Below are positions 1-9,361 of a DNA stretch of 64,000 nt, in pieces (position 1 is the stretch's first letter; every line of letters begins with the position of its first letter). A model generated the notes under the pieces. The model was not told the DNA's origin. It made no database searches and saw only the letters and a program-made list of their open reading frames with translations. The translations under genes and the position numbers were made by a program. Source of the stretch: Accumulibacter sp. (GTDB taxonomy: Bacteria > Pseudomonadota > Gammaproteobacteria > Burkholderiales > Rhodocyclaceae). The DNA lies in the NCBI RefSeq assembly GCF_029255285.1, contig NZ_JAPUVI010000087.1:1-64000 (forward strand). Direction: 5' to 3'.

Positions 1-155
1 CAGACGCCCGCGCCGGGCTCCGGGGTGCAGGACAGCAGCAGTTGCAGGACCGCCGGCAGCCACGCCGCCACCGGCGGCGTCTGGGCAAGAGTCGGCAGTG
101 GCAGGAGCACAGCGGCGAGAAGGGCGAACTGGGCTGACCGGCAAAGGAATTTCAT
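1..155 (-). CDS. Partial exported protein, N-terminal part only
   Basis: The reading frame opens at an ATG at 155 and runs off the left edge. The visible residues begin MKFLCRSAQ, followed by a hydrophobic stretch rich in Leu and Ala and a plausible signal peptidase site after PTLAQ, so a secreted or periplasmic product is likely. No domain can be recognised in about 50 residues. It lies just downstream of the broken RHS fragment on the same strand and may be an associated gene or unrelated. The start is chosen only because it gives a good signal peptide. Confidence 0.4.
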   Translation of the reverse strand, partial: MKFLCRSAQFALLAAVLLPLPTLAQTPPVAAWLPAVLQLLLSCTPEPGAGV

Positions 156-428
156 GCGGCAGTTCCTGGAAAAGTGGCGGCGGAACGAGGCGTCCAGCAA
201 GGGCCGGTCGAGGGCCTGTTCCCGGCCTGTTCGAGACTGGTGGCCAGCCGCTCGGGCAAGATGGGTGCGGAGGCAGACGCGCCGGTGGCTGGAGCCGGAG
301 GCGGAGTGAAAGCAAGGGGGGTGTCGGTCATCGAGGTTGGTTTCAAGCGGGCGGTTTTCTTGGCGGCGACGGTATTGGCGAGGGTGATGTGTTCGGTTTC
401 GGGCGGAATAGGTGAGCGAATGCAAGAT

Positions 429-1420
429 TCAAGACCTGACACCGAGGTTTTTACCCCTACCCAGCACGCGGACCGGCGCCACGAACATCATTGCCGCTTC
501 CAACGGCGTATCCGCCACACCCATTTGGTTGGCCGCAGTCAGCAGCGCACCGGCGGCCATCGCCGGCACCGAGTAGTCAGCCTCTTCAACCCAGGCATCG
601 ATCCCTGTCTGAAGCCTTGCCCGCACGCCGAACGAGGTGCATCCGCCTTCGGCCAGCCCTACCGCCTCCTCCCCGAACTCCACCTCCCCGCGCGCGACCT
701 CGGCATCCGTCAGCGTTTCTCCGTCGTCGCCGTAGCCGTTGGCCGACAGGCAGTCGCCGACGCCGTAGGCGGTCTCGTTGCTCGTGCTGACCGGGCTGGC
801 CCTGACCAGCCCGCTCGGGTCGATGTACTTGACCGGGTCGTTGCCGACGTAGGCGTAGGGGTTGAGGCCGCCGGCCAGCCCGCTGGGGTCTCTTTGCGTG
901 AAGCGCGCGAGCGCCGGATCGTCGTAGCGCGCGGTAGTAGATCAGCCCGCTGGCGTCGGGCTCGCGCCCGGTATCGCCGTAGCGCTCGATGCGGCCCAGT
1001 TGCGCGCCGACCAGCGCGCCGTTGCCGTCGGTGACGGCGACCGCGCTGGTCGGCGCATCCTGGTGGTAGTTGCGCTTGTCGTAGCCGCCGGCGGCGTGGC
1101 GGGTGTAGCGCACGATCGGGTCGTCGGTGTTCGGACCGTGCGTCGTGAAGGCTGTCGGCGGCTGCCAGTCGCCTTCGTACTCGGCGACGATGTCCGAGCC
1201 ATTGTAGAGGTACCAGGTGGTGACGCCGTGGCTCGTCTTGAGGATCCGCCGGCCCTGGTCGTCTCGTAGCCGTAGGTCTCGCTGACGCCGTTGCCGGCGG
1301 CGGCGACGAGGCGCTGGTTGGCATCGTAGGCGAGGTCGAGGATCCGGCTGCCGCTGCAGGTCGCGGCAGCGCCTGATCGGTCTTGGCGCCCGACCATTGC
1401 CGAAAGCGTTCGTCGCGTGC
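429..1420 (-). pseudogene. RHS-repeat protein fragment, frameshifted
   Basis: Three frames must be joined to read an RHS core C-terminus. Near 1380-1265 one frame gives AYDANQRLVAAAGNGVSETYGYE. After a shift near 1263 the next frame reads GRRILKTSHGVTTWYLYNG and continues to GLIYYRA. After a second shift near 933 the last frame reads RYDDPALARFTQRDP and PYAYVGNDPVKYIDPSGL, the classic RHS core boundary, followed by about 100 residues of variable C-terminal tip ending at 429. RHS proteins are large wall- or secretion-linked polymorphic toxins. Only the last repeats and tip remain here, with no long upstream part, so this is a decayed relic or an orphan C-terminal cassette. The two shifts could also be assembly errors. 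Confidence 0.75.
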
Positions 1421-1752
1421 AGCCATCGTCCCAAGCAGGTAGCGGGCCGGGATGGTGGACTTTCGCCACAGCGCGAGCCTCAGCGACGCGAACGCCATCG
1501 GTCCGCCAGCCTTCGACTACAGCGCGCCTAAGCCGCCGTTGGCGGCACCTCAGTCGGGCTCGAACTGGATCGTGACCCGCCTTCCTGGCCGCAATCCCTC
1601 ATCAATGCCGGGCTTGCAGCAACTCGAGAGCGTTCGACAGAGGAAGATGGGATGAAGGATCGGGGGCTGAGGGGCTTGCTGCTGCCGGAGAGGGCGGCGG
1701 TCGCGTCGGCGACAGCGTACGACCGGGTCGGTGCATCGACGGCTGCCGCGGC
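1421..1752. other. Intergenic stretch without recognisable gene
   Basis: Between the RHS relic and the LapA-like gene I find only short frames on both strands with no domain, no ribosome binding site and no clear terminator. It may be eroded RHS or mobile DNA. Confidence 0.4.
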
Positions 1753-2280
1753 TCAAGCCGACCAGGTGTCGCCCGGCCGGCGAGTCGACAGAGCGCCGCC
1801 GTTTCTTTCCAGCCGATCCTCCAACTCCCCGATGCAGGCCGCCAGGCTGTTGCCGGACTGTTCGACGGCGGTCAGCAAATCTTTCTCGAGCCGGTCGAGC
1901 CGGGCGAGGACCGCGGTGTCCGTCGCGGCCCGGGAGCCGCTGTCACGATTGGCCAGCTTCTGCAGCTCGGCCTCGAGAAAGGCGCGTAGTTCCGTGAAGC
2001 GGGAGGCCTCCGCTTTGTCGGCCAGTTCGCGGTTGAGCTGCAGTTCCTGCGCATGCCGGCGCGAATCCAGGAGCGCAGACGCCTGCACATAGACCACGAA
2101 GACCAGGAAGAAAGCGGTGAGAAACGCTACCACACCGAGCATGAGTACGCCGAGCGGCGCCTGCAGCTCGGTCACTCCGAGCGAGAGCGTGGTCGGGGCG
2201 ATGAATTGGTTCCAGTTGAGCGCCGAAAAGGCCGCGATGGCGCCAAGGACAAGCAGCAACAGTATGGTGCGAAGCTTCAT
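1753..2280 (-). CDS. LapA-domain (DUF1049) membrane protein
   Basis: A 175-residue protein with two hydrophobic segments near the N-terminus (about residues 4-20 and 40-68) separated by a short loop containing NWNQF, the layout of the LapA/DUF1049 family. LapA pairs with LapB in lipopolysaccharide assembly control in enterobacteria. A charged, probably coiled-coil, cytoplasmic tail (about 70-150) is longer than in the typical LapA of about 100 residues. The start is an ATG preceded by CAGGAG at a suitable distance. No lapB gene is adjacent, so a role in LPS control is not supported by context. Confidence 0.65.
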   Translation of the reverse strand: MKLRTILLLLVLGAIAAFSALNWNQFIAPTTLSLGVTELQAPLGVLMLGVVAFLTAFFLVFVVYVQASALLDSRRHAQELQLNRELADKAEASRFTELRAFLEAELQKLANRDSGSRAATDTAVLARLDRLEKDLLTAVEQSGNSLAACIGELEDRLERNGGALSTRRPGDTWSA

Positions 2281-2419
2281 GGGATGAGTACTCCTGGTTC
2301 GTTCTGCCTGCCGGAGCGGGCCAGAGATCGTTCAAGTGACGAGTGTATCGCAGGCCGGCGGTGCGCGGTCGGCAGCGTTGGGCGGGCCGGGCCTTCGCCT
2401 CCCGCCGCTTGGCCGGCCG

Positions 2420-3115
2420 TCACGGCACCTCGGCCGACGGCATGCGGGCCAGGATGATCGCGGACTTTCTGGCCAGTCCAGGCGCGTTGCGGTTGCGATC
2501 GTAGAATCGCGGGCTGGGGACCATTCCGGCCAGCCGGGCGGCCTGCTCGCGCGACAGTTGCGCCGCTGAAACACCGTAGTAGTGGCGGGCCGCCGCTTCG
2601 GCCCCGAACACACCATTACCCCACTCGATGACATTGAGGTAGACCTCGAGGATGCGCTGCTTGCTCCAGACGGCTTCCAGCATCAAGGTGATGACTGCCT
2701 CTTCCGCCTTGCGCCAGGACGTCTTGGCCGGCGTCAGGAAGAGGTTTTTGGCAAGCTGCTGCGAAATCGTCGATCCGCCGGCGACGATGCGCCCTTTCCG
2801 CTGGTTCTTTTCGATGGCGTGCTGGATGCCTTCCCAGTCGAAGCCTTCGTGATCGACGAACTTGGCATCCTCGGCCGCGACGATCGCCTGCTTGAGATGC
2901 GCCGAGATCCGGCCGTAAGCGCTCCATTCCCTCTTCAACTGGGCTTGCGGGTCCTTGACCCGCAGTTCGTCGAGGCGGATGCTCATGAAGCGAGTGGTTT
3001 CCGGATTGACCCAGTTCCACCACAAGACCCAGCCGAATAGCCACAACTGATAGAGCAGCAGGACGGCGACCAGACCAAGGATAAGCTTCTTGAGCCAGGC
3101 GAAGGCTTGCCTCAT
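2420..3115 (-). CDS. mtgA: Monofunctional biosynthetic peptidoglycan transglycosylase
   Basis: A 231-residue protein of typical MtgA length. It has an N-terminal membrane anchor (about residues 9-33) and a family 51 glycosyltransferase domain. The catalytic motif EDAKFVDHEGFDWEG carries the expected Glu82, followed by GGSTISQQLAKNLF and KAEEAVITLMLE. It polymerises lipid II glycan strands on the outer face of the inner membrane and has no transpeptidase domain. Its ATG overlaps the aroE stop codon by four bases (ATGA), so the two are translationally coupled. The aroE-mtgA pair is a common arrangement in beta- and gammaproteobacteria. Confidence 0.95.
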   Translation of the reverse strand: MRQAFAWLKKLILGLVAVLLLYQLWLFGWVLWWNWVNPETTRFMSIRLDELRVKDPQAQLKREWSAYGRISAHLKQAIVAAEDAKFVDHEGFDWEGIQHAIEKNQRKGRIVAGGSTISQQLAKNLFLTPAKTSWRKAEEAVITLMLEAVWSKQRILEVYLNVIEWGNGVFGAEAAARHYYGVSAAQLSREQAARLAGMVPSPRFYDRNRNAPGLARKSAIILARMPSAEVP

Positions 3116-3936
3116 CGCTCCAGAGCGACGCGCAGCATGGCCAGTACCGGTGCCGTTGCGGGGCGAATGCCGCGCCAGACGAGAAAGGCTTCCGCCGCCT
3201 GTTCGACGAGCATGCCGAGGCCATCCGCCAGGCGGGCCGCGCCCTGTTGAGCGGCGAAGGCCAGAAAGGGCGTCGCCTCCCGTCCGTACATCATGTCGTA
3301 GGCCAGGCTGCCGGGCGCGAAAATCCCGCTCGGCAGGGGCGGCAGCTCGCCACCCAGACTGGCCGAAGTGGCGTTGATCACCACATCGAAGCACATGCCG
3401 GGGAGATCGGTGTAGCCGCAGCCGACCGGTGAAGTCGCCCCCGCGAAGCGCTGTGCCAGATCCTCGGCGCGCGCCGCCGCCCGGTTGGCGATGACCAGAT
3501 TCGCCGGTCGAGCGTCGAGCAGCGGTCCGACGACGCCACGCGCCGCACCGCCCGCGCCGAGCAACAGCACTCGCTTGCCGGCGATCGGACAGGACAGGTT
3601 GACGCCGAGATCGAAGAGCAGGCCGGCGCCGTCGGTGTTGTCGCCGAAAACGTCCGCGTGATGGAAAACCATCGTGTTGACCGCGCCGGCCAGTTCGGCG
3701 CGGGCGGACAGCCGCGTCGTCAGCCCGTAGGCTTCTTCCTTGAAGGGCAGCGTGACGTTGGCGCCACGGCCACCAGCGGCGGCAAAGTCGCGCACGCTTT
3801 CCGCGAAGCCATCGCGCGGCACGAGAATGGCTTCGTAGCGGATATCCTGCCGGCACTGGGCGGCGAAGGCGGCGTGAATCGCCGGCGACTTGCTGTGCCC
3901 CACCGGGTTGCCAAAAACGCAGTAACGGTCGCTCAT
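3112..3936 (-). CDS. aroE: Shikimate dehydrogenase
   Basis: A 274-residue enzyme that reduces 3-dehydroshikimate to shikimate with NADPH in aromatic amino acid synthesis. The substrate pocket motif SKSP is at residues 15-18, the catalytic lysine is Lys66 in NVTLPFKE, and the paired Asp102 is in GDNTDGAG. The nucleotide loop GAGGAARG lies at about 127-134, and the basic NRAA patch that favours NADP is present near 151. The length is normal. It sits in a minus-strand run between a TonB-like gene and mtgA, overlapping mtgA by four bases. A second shikimate-pathway gene, aroD, lies at 18.7 kb in this window. Confidence 0.96.
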   Translation of the reverse strand: MSDRYCVFGNPVGHSKSPAIHAAFAAQCRQDIRYEAILVPRDGFAESVRDFAAAGGRGANVTLPFKEEAYGLTTRLSARAELAGAVNTMVFHHADVFGDNTDGAGLLFDLGVNLSCPIAGKRVLLLGAGGAARGVVGPLLDARPANLVIANRAAARAEDLAQRFAGATSPVGCGYTDLPGMCFDVVINATSASLGGELPPLPSGIFAPGSLAYDMMYGREATPFLAFAAQQGAARLADGLGMLVEQAAEAFLVWRGIRPATAPVLAMLRVALER

Positions 3937-3942
3937 CGTGGC

Positions 3943-4833
3943 CTACCTTGCTCGAGTTTCGAGGCTGTCGCGTTGGGTGAAGTTCCAGCTTCGGGTGATG
4001 ACCAGGATATCGGTATCGTGCCGAATGGCTGGCGGGAAGGCGGCAAAGGGCGCCGCCATGGTGACGATGCGGCGCGCGGCGTCGTCGAGAATCCGGTGTC
4101 CCGACGAGCGGTTGATTTCGACCGCGGCGACCGTTCCGTCACCGCGCAGGGTCACCGTCAGAACCAGACTGCCATAGAGTTTTCCGCGCGCCGCCTCCGG
4201 ATAGTTGAGGGTTCCCACACGTTCGACCTTGAGCCGCCACTCCTCGACGTACTGTGCAAAGCGGTACTCGTCGGCGCGCGTGCCGATGAACTTCTTGCGC
4301 GGCCGCTGGTTGTAGTCGTCGACCTCCTTGGCGATCTCGCCTTCGAGGCGCGCCATGGCCAGAGCACTCTGCGCCAGGTCACGGCCGGTGATGCTGGGCG
4401 AAGGTTCCGGTTGGGTCGCCTTGTCCGCCATCGGCGCGACGACGGTACGGCTGCGCGTCTGCGCCGCCAATCGTTGCTGATGCGCCTCGAGTTCTTGGAT
4501 GCGCCTTTGCGACTGGTCCAGATCATCGCCGTCCTGATGCCGGGGAGCTGGAGGCAGCGGGGTCTTGGCGCGTCGCTTCTCCTCGGTGTTGCCGCCGCCG
4601 TCGAGATGAGCTTGCGCCAGCACCTGGGCGTCGGCTGGCTTCCTGGCCGAGCGGCTGTTGACCAGTATGATGTCGAGCGCGCGATCCTGGAAGGCACGTG
4701 CGGCGTTCGGGAAGTTGAAGTGCAGCGACAGCAGGACGGCATGCAGCAGCAGCGAGACGCCCAGCGCCAGCCACAAGCGGCGCCCGGCGAGAGCGAGAAT
4801 ATGCTGCGACAGTTCGCGTGCCCTGCCGTTCAC
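3943..4833 (-). CDS. TonB-family energy transducer-like protein
   Basis: A 296-residue protein with a short cytoplasmic N-terminus, one membrane segment (about 19-37) and a Gln/Arg-rich periplasmic linker with coiled-coil character (about 100-190). Its C-terminal TonB domain contains NYPEAARGKLYGSLVLTV and a GDGTVAAVEI strand motif. TonB proteins couple inner-membrane proton motive force to outer-membrane transporters. No exbB or exbD and no TonB-dependent receptor are nearby, so its partners are elsewhere or it is a specialised TonB-like protein. It starts one base after the end of the RNase gene and ends six bases before aroE, so all three are probably cotranscribed. Confidence 0.85.
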   Translation of the reverse strand: MNGRARELSQHILALAGRRLWLALGVSLLLHAVLLSLHFNFPNAARAFQDRALDIILVNSRSARKPADAQVLAQAHLDGGGNTEEKRRAKTPLPPAPRHQDGDDLDQSQRRIQELEAHQQRLAAQTRSRTVVAPMADKATQPEPSPSITGRDLAQSALAMARLEGEIAKEVDDYNQRPRKKFIGTRADEYRFAQYVEEWRLKVERVGTLNYPEAARGKLYGSLVLTVTLRGDGTVAAVEINRSSGHRILDDAARRIVTMAAPFAAFPPAIRHDTDILVITRSWNFTQRDSLETRAR

Positions 4834-4834
4834 T

Positions 4835-6754
4835 TCAATCGACCGCCTCCAGCATTTCGTCGTCAGCCAGCGGCGCGCTGGCGCTCACGGCGACGAGCGT
4901 ATCGACGTAACGGCAGGCCAGTTCCAGGGTGAGAAAGTCGATCGATTCGATGCGTAGCCGGAGCCGCTGACCCGGTTTGAGATCCGGCGCCGACGCCATG
5001 CGCTGCACCAGCGGCAGATCGTCCAGCCGGCACAAGTTCTCGCGGCCGACGACCGTCGCCTCGATCGTCTCGAGACCGTTCTGCCGCAGCCAGCGCAAAC
5101 ACCAGTAACGTTCCATGCTGCGCTGGAACTCGGCGTAGGCGCTGTAAGCAAGGTCGAAATCGCGCAGCGCCGCAAACAAGGCATCCGAGCGGGCGGCAAA
5201 GGGCGGTGTCTCACCGTTCAGGAGGGCGACCAGTTGCCACTGGTTGAGCAGGTCGACGTAGCGCCGAAGCGGCGACGACAACCAGGCGTACTGTTTGACG
5301 CCGAGACCCTCGTGCGCTTGCGCCACGGTGCTCATGCGCACCTTGCCGCCGGTCTGTACGCGATAGATGGCCGCCACGCCCTTCTCGGCCAGCAGACCGC
5401 CCCAGGTGCTGTTGGCGATTATCATCAGCTCGGCGACCAGCTTGTCGAGCGGGCTGCCACGCCGGCGGGCACTGATCTCGACCCGGCACGCCTCGGCGTC
5501 GGCCAGATCGCCGTCGATCCGGAAGTTGTAATCGTGATTGCCTGCCATTGCCGACGGTTTGCCGCGCCGACCCTCGCAGGCATTGGCCAGTTGCCAGAGC
5601 GTCATCAGTTCGGCGCGAAAAGCGAACTCCGGCAGGCCGGCCGCAATCGTCTGCTCGTTGAACAACGGTTCGATGTCGTGGTGGCGAAGGTTGGCAACGA
5701 CGGGAACGTTCTCGAGGCGCGACTCATGTGCCGTGATCTCGAAGTCGGGGGTTACAGTGAGATAGAGAGAAACGGCCGGCGACGTACGGCCGCTGGACAG
5801 CGTGAAGCGGTCCACCACGGCGTCCGGCAACATGGTGATCTTGGCGCCGGGCATGTAAACGGTCGACAACCTGTCGCGCGCCATATCGTCGAGCGGCGAA
5901 CCCGGCGCGATACCCAGCGCCGGCGCCGCGATATGGACGCCGACCCGCCAGCCGACACCGGGCAGCGTCTGCAGCGAGAAAGCATCGTCGATCTCGGTCG
6001 TCGTCGCATCGTCGATCGAGAAGGCCTGCACATCGGCACGCGGCAGGCCACCCGGCAGGGGCGGCGCGGGATAGGGCGGAAAGCCCGTCCCGTGCGGAAA
6101 GCGCTCGAGCAGGAAACGCTGCAGATGGTAGTCGTAGGCCGAGCGGATGGCGCCGCATCGAGCCAGGAGATGGGCCGCCGAGAGGCCGGTTTCACGGCAA
6201 GCCACTTCGAGCGCCTTGGCCTCGCCGCGGTTGCGGTCGGGTTTGTAGAGCAACTGCCTGATAAGTGGCGGAAACTCGGCGGGCAGCGAGAAAGCCTTGA
6301 GCTCGACGATCATTCGTTCGATTGCGACGGCCTGCTGGCGCTTCCTTTCGAGACCGGCGAGAGCGGCCTGCAGGATGTCAGCGGGAGCCTTGCGAAAACG
6401 CCCCTTGCCCTTACGATGGAAGTAGATCGGCGCCGCATGCAGGGCCAGCAGCAGCGCCGACGCTTCGACTGCCGTGGCGACATGGCCGAAGTACTCGTCG
6501 GCAATTTCGGAAAAGGAAAACTCGCCTTCACCCAGGCATTCCCAGAGAAAGTCAGGCTCGATCCCGCTGGCCAGCGCCTCGGCCTGGTCGAGCAGACTGG
6601 CTGGCGCCGGCTCGCTGTAGCGCAACAGGATGCTCGCCGACTTGACTTTGCTGCGTTTGCCGGAAGCCATTTCGACCTGCAGCGACGAGTCGTTGTCGGT
6701 CACGATGGTGGCCGCCCGGAAAACCCCGTCTTCCTCGAATAGAACGTGCATCAC
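4835..6754 (-). CDS. RNase II-family (RNB domain) 3'-5' exoribonuclease
   Basis: A 639-residue protein. An N-terminal region of about 200 residues precedes an RNB catalytic domain (about 230-530). The RNB metal-binding motif is visible as AFSIDDATTTEIDDAFSLQ, with its series of Asp residues, followed by GVHIAAPA. The Arg-rich signature LSSPLRRYVDLLNQWQL near residue 510 is also typical. RNase II hydrolyses single-stranded RNA processively from the 3' end. The N-terminus differs from E. coli RNase II and resembles the shorter VacB-like proteins found upstream of tonB/aroE in betaproteobacteria. Two adjacent ATG codons (6754 and 6751) are possible starts. Confidence 0.9.
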   Translation of the reverse strand: MMHVLFEEDGVFRAATIVTDNDSSLQVEMASGKRSKVKSASILLRYSEPAPASLLDQAEALASGIEPDFLWECLGEGEFSFSEIADEYFGHVATAVEASALLLALHAAPIYFHRKGKGRFRKAPADILQAALAGLERKRQQAVAIERMIVELKAFSLPAEFPPLIRQLLYKPDRNRGEAKALEVACRETGLSAAHLLARCGAIRSAYDYHLQRFLLERFPHGTGFPPYPAPPLPGGLPRADVQAFSIDDATTTEIDDAFSLQTLPGVGWRVGVHIAAPALGIAPGSPLDDMARDRLSTVYMPGAKITMLPDAVVDRFTLSSGRTSPAVSLYLTVTPDFEITAHESRLENVPVVANLRHHDIEPLFNEQTIAAGLPEFAFRAELMTLWQLANACEGRRGKPSAMAGNHDYNFRIDGDLADAEACRVEISARRRGSPLDKLVAELMIIANSTWGGLLAEKGVAAIYRVQTGGKVRMSTVAQAHEGLGVKQYAWLSSPLRRYVDLLNQWQLVALLNGETPPFAARSDALFAALRDFDLAYSAYAEFQRSMERYWCLRWLRQNGLETIEATVVGRENLCRLDDLPLVQRMASAPDLKPGQRLRLRIESIDFLTLELACRYVDTLVAVSASAPLADDEMLEAVD

Positions 6755-6759
6755 GGCGA

Positions 6760-7341
6760 TTATAGCCCACAGAATTCAATGATTTGCGGCAGCAGATCGG
6801 GGAAGTGCACGAAGCTGTGATCACCCCCGTCGATGACCACCTGGCGGCTGCCGGCGTAGCGTGCCAGGGCCAAGCGGTAGTCCAGCACCTCGTCGCCGGT
6901 TTCGACCAGCAACAGGTAGCGCTCGGGGGTCACGGACGGTGTTGCGAGGGCGCGCAACTGGTCGACGTGCTCGGGCGTGAACTCGAAGGTTTCGCCGGTG
7001 TGGAAATTGGTCTGCGTTCCCACCAGTCCGCCGAGCAAGGCGGGTGCCATTACCGCCGGGTTGATCAGTACGGCGCGCAAGTCGTATTTTTCGGCCAGCC
7101 AGGAGGCGTAATAGCCGCCGAGCGAACTGCCGACCAAGGTTGTCGGTCCGTCGGCCGCGGCGAGCAGTTTCTCCGCGCTGGCAATCGCGGCGAACGGAAC
7201 GGGCGGCAGCGTGGGGCAGGCGAAACGCTCCCCGAGACCGGCGCCGATCAGTCGCTCGCCGAGCAGCCGCGCTTTCCAAGAGGCCGGCGACGAGCAGAAG
7301 CCGTGCAGGTAGAGGATGCGCGGCGCCACCAACTCAGCCAC
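6760..7341 (-). CDS. yqiA: YqiA-family alpha/beta hydrolase (esterase)
   Basis: A small serine hydrolase of 193 residues when started at GTG 7341, the same length as E. coli YqiA. It shows YLHGF near residue 11, the nucleophile elbow GSSLGG (Ser73), the acid region GDEVLDY and the catalytic His in GGDHSF near the C-terminus. Natural substrates of the family are poorly known, but short-chain esters are hydrolysed. The GTG start overlaps the uppP stop by eight bases. An ATG at 7362 would add seven residues and a longer overlap. It lies directly upstream of the RNase gene, so both probably share the uppP transcript. Confidence 0.85.
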   Translation of the reverse strand: MAELVAPRILYLHGFCSSPASWKARLLGERLIGAGLGERFACPTLPPVPFAAIASAEKLLAAADGPTTLVGSSLGGYYASWLAEKYDLRAVLINPAVMAPALLGGLVGTQTNFHTGETFEFTPEHVDQLRALATPSVTPERYLLLVETGDEVLDYRLALARYAGSRQVVIDGGDHSFVHFPDLLPQIIEFCGL

Positions 7342-8158
7342 TCGTCCAGGAAACGGCGCCATAATGCCAGGTCGCCAGAACGACGATGCCAAAGGCGATG
7401 CGGTACCAGGCGAAGATCGCAAAGTCGTGCGTGCTGATGTAGCGCAACAGCCCGCGCACCGCCCAGAAGGCCGAGGCGAAGGCGGCGACGAAGCCAACGA
7501 TCCACATCCCCAGATCGTCGAAGGAAAGCAGGGCACGTTCCTTGTAAAGCTGGTAGAGGCTCGCTCCGATGAGCGTCGGTATGGCGAGAAAGAACGAAAA
7601 CTCGGTCGCCGCGCGGCGCGAGAGACCGAAGAACAGGCCGCCGATGATGGTTGCTCCCGAGCGCGACGTGCCCGGGATCAAGGCCAGCGCCTGCGCCAGT
7701 CCGAGCTTCAGGGCATCGGCCGGCGTCAGATCGTCGACCGACTCGACGCGGATGCGGTGGTCGCGGCGTTCGGCCCAGAGAATGATCAGGCCGCCGACGA
7801 TGAAAGCCGTCGCGACGACCGGCGCGTTGAAAAGATACGACTTGATCGCCTTGCCGAAGAGCAGGCCGATGATCGCCAGCGGCAGGAAAGCGATCAGCAC
7901 ATTGAGCGCGAAACGCTGCGCCGCGCGTTCACTCGGCAGCCCCAGCAGGACTTGCGTGATCTTCGCCCGATACTCCCAGCAGACGGCCAGCATGGCGCCG
8001 GATTGAATGACGATCTCGAAGAGCTTGCCACGCTCGTCGTTGAAATCGAGCAGGTCGCCAGCGAGAATCAGATGGCCGGTGGAAGACACCGGCAGAAACT
8101 CGGTCAGTCCTTCGACGACGCCGAGAATCAGGGCTTTCAGCAGGAGCAACAGGTCCAC
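7334..8158 (-). CDS. uppP: Undecaprenyl-diphosphate phosphatase
   Basis: This integral membrane protein of 274 residues (E. coli 273) dephosphorylates undecaprenyl diphosphate so the lipid carrier can be reused in wall synthesis; overexpression gives bacitracin resistance. The family signatures [17 protein letters not shown] near the N-terminus and [10 protein letters not shown] in the second half are intact, with several hydrophobic helices between them. I chose GTG 8158 because it aligns with the usual N-terminus; an ATG at 8191 would add an unusual [11 protein letters not shown] extension. It is followed by the overlapping yqiA gene. Confidence 0.95.
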   Translation of the reverse strand: MDLLLLLKALILGVVEGLTEFLPVSSTGHLILAGDLLDFNDERGKLFEIVIQSGAMLAVCWEYRAKITQVLLGLPSERAAQRFALNVLIAFLPLAIIGLLFGKAIKSYLFNAPVVATAFIVGGLIILWAERRDHRIRVESVDDLTPADALKLGLAQALALIPGTSRSGATIIGGLFFGLSRRAATEFSFFLAIPTLIGASLYQLYKERALLSFDDLGMWIVGFVAAFASAFWAVRGLLRYISTHDFAIFAWYRIAFGIVVLATWHYGAVSWTSG

Positions 8159-8191
8159 GACGGGTTCTCGACAAAACCCGCATTCTAGCAC

Positions 8192-8458
8192 TCAAGGCCG
8201 GGTTGCCCGCTCCAGTGCCGACAGCCAATCGAGCGCGTGCTGGCGATTGTCGCCGCACATCTCGACCGAGGGCTGCAAGCCGCCGCAGAAAGCCGGCCGT
8301 TCGGGTCGGCCCCACAGGCGACAGAGGTAATCCGCGCCCAGATTGACGCAGGGCTCGTCAGCCGCTTTGCCTCGCGGATGACCGGGTATCGGCGTGCCGA
8401 TCGACGGTGCGATGCAGCAAGCGCCACACGCCGGTCGGCAGTCACGCCGGCTCGGCAT
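8192..8458 (-). CDS. YkgJ-like cysteine-cluster protein
   Basis: An 88-residue protein with eight cysteines. The N-terminal pattern C7-x3-C11-x2-C14-C15 (CRPACGACC) and later Cys37, Cys46, Cys58 and Cys68 match the YkgJ family, annotated as zinc- or iron-chelating. The function is unknown. The ATG at 8458 lies 17 bases inside the 3' end of the IclR regulator gene, so the two are probably translationally coupled. The stop is about 30 bases upstream of uppP. Confidence 0.8.
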   Translation of the reverse strand: MPSRRDCRPACGACCIAPSIGTPIPGHPRGKAADEPCVNLGADYLCRLWGRPERPAFCGGLQPSVEMCGDNRQHALDWLSALERATRP

Positions 8459-9317
8459 CGGCCACTTGCGGCATGACGTCGCCGGCGGACGAGCCTTGAT
8501 CCGCGGCGCCATCGGCGACCTGACCGCCGAGTCGCCGCGACAGGGTGGCCGCCGCCTGCCTGGTGGCCTGCGCCATCGGACTGTCCCAGTCCAGGTCGAA
8601 GTTGCCGATGATACCCAGCGAGGTGATGGCCGCGACCATCCGCCCCGTATGATCGAAGACCGGCGCACTGAAGCCATTGATTCCCGGCGACACGCTGCCC
8701 GAAGCGCGGGCGATGCCATGCCGGCGAATCTCGTCGAGTTGCCGCGTCAATACCTCCGATAGCGCGGCGGGTGTCGTCTGGCGCAGTTCGGCGGTGGCTT
8801 CTATTTCCGCGTCGAGCATTTTTTTGAGATACGGCGAGCGGTAGAAAGCGGAAAATGCCAATCCGGTGGCCGACGAAGTGAGCGGCAGGACGACGCCGTT
8901 ACGCAGCGTGACGGTCACCGGACCGCCCGCCTCGACCCAGCGCACACAGGTCGCGCCGCGATTGCCCCACATCGCCAGCGCGACGGTTTCGCCGATGTGC
9001 TCGCAGAGGTCGTCGAGCACCGGTCCGGCGAGCCGCACCGGATCGAGCCTGGCCAGACTCGCCAGGCCCAGTTCGAGCGCGAACTCACCCAGATCGTAGC
9101 GGCCGGTGTTGGCATCCTGTTCGACGAGGCCCATGCGCATGAAGCTCACCAGGTAGCGGTGCGCCTTGGCCGCCGGCATGCCGGCATGGCGCGCCACGTC
9201 GCGCAGCATCATCGAGCGACCGTGTGCGGCCAGCGCGCGTAGCAGGCGCGTGCCGACCTCGATCGACTGAATGCCTTGTCGCTGCCTGGTGGGCGACGTG
9301 CCGTTGGCGTCGGACAC
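8442..9317 (-). CDS. IclR-family transcriptional regulator
   Basis: The protein has an N-terminal winged helix (IQSIEVGTRLLRALAAHGRS, then a recognition region around PAAKAHRYLVSF) and a C-terminal IclR effector domain containing SATGLAFSAF and the GINGFSAPVFDHTG signature. IclR proteins control degradation or uptake genes in response to small acids. No obvious target operon is adjacent, since tpx lies upstream and uppP downstream on the same strand, so the regulon cannot be inferred. GTG 9317 is preferred; a TTG at 9344 would add nine residues but has no ribosome binding site. Confidence 0.9.
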   Translation of the reverse strand: MSDANGTSPTRQRQGIQSIEVGTRLLRALAAHGRSMMLRDVARHAGMPAAKAHRYLVSFMRMGLVEQDANTGRYDLGEFALELGLASLARLDPVRLAGPVLDDLCEHIGETVALAMWGNRGATCVRWVEAGGPVTVTLRNGVVLPLTSSATGLAFSAFYRSPYLKKMLDAEIEATAELRQTTPAALSEVLTRQLDEIRRHGIARASGSVSPGINGFSAPVFDHTGRMVAAITSLGIIGNFDLDWDSPMAQATRQAAATLSRRLGGQVADGAADQGSSAGDVMPQVADAEPA

Positions 9318-9361
9318 CGGACCTGATGACGGCGGGGCGGGCAAGGCGATGGCGCGCCGGC

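Noticed and set aside
152..442. Minus-strand frame of 96 codons after the RHS fragment
   Set aside because: Starts with GTG, has no ribosome binding site, domain or signal peptide; composition is Pro/Ala/Thr-rich as expected by chance in this DNA.
2420..3856. Single long minus-strand frame covering mtgA and most of aroE
   Set aside because: Only the part from 3115 down is MtgA; the upstream part is an out-of-frame reading of aroE. The true mtgA start is the ATG that overlaps the aroE stop.
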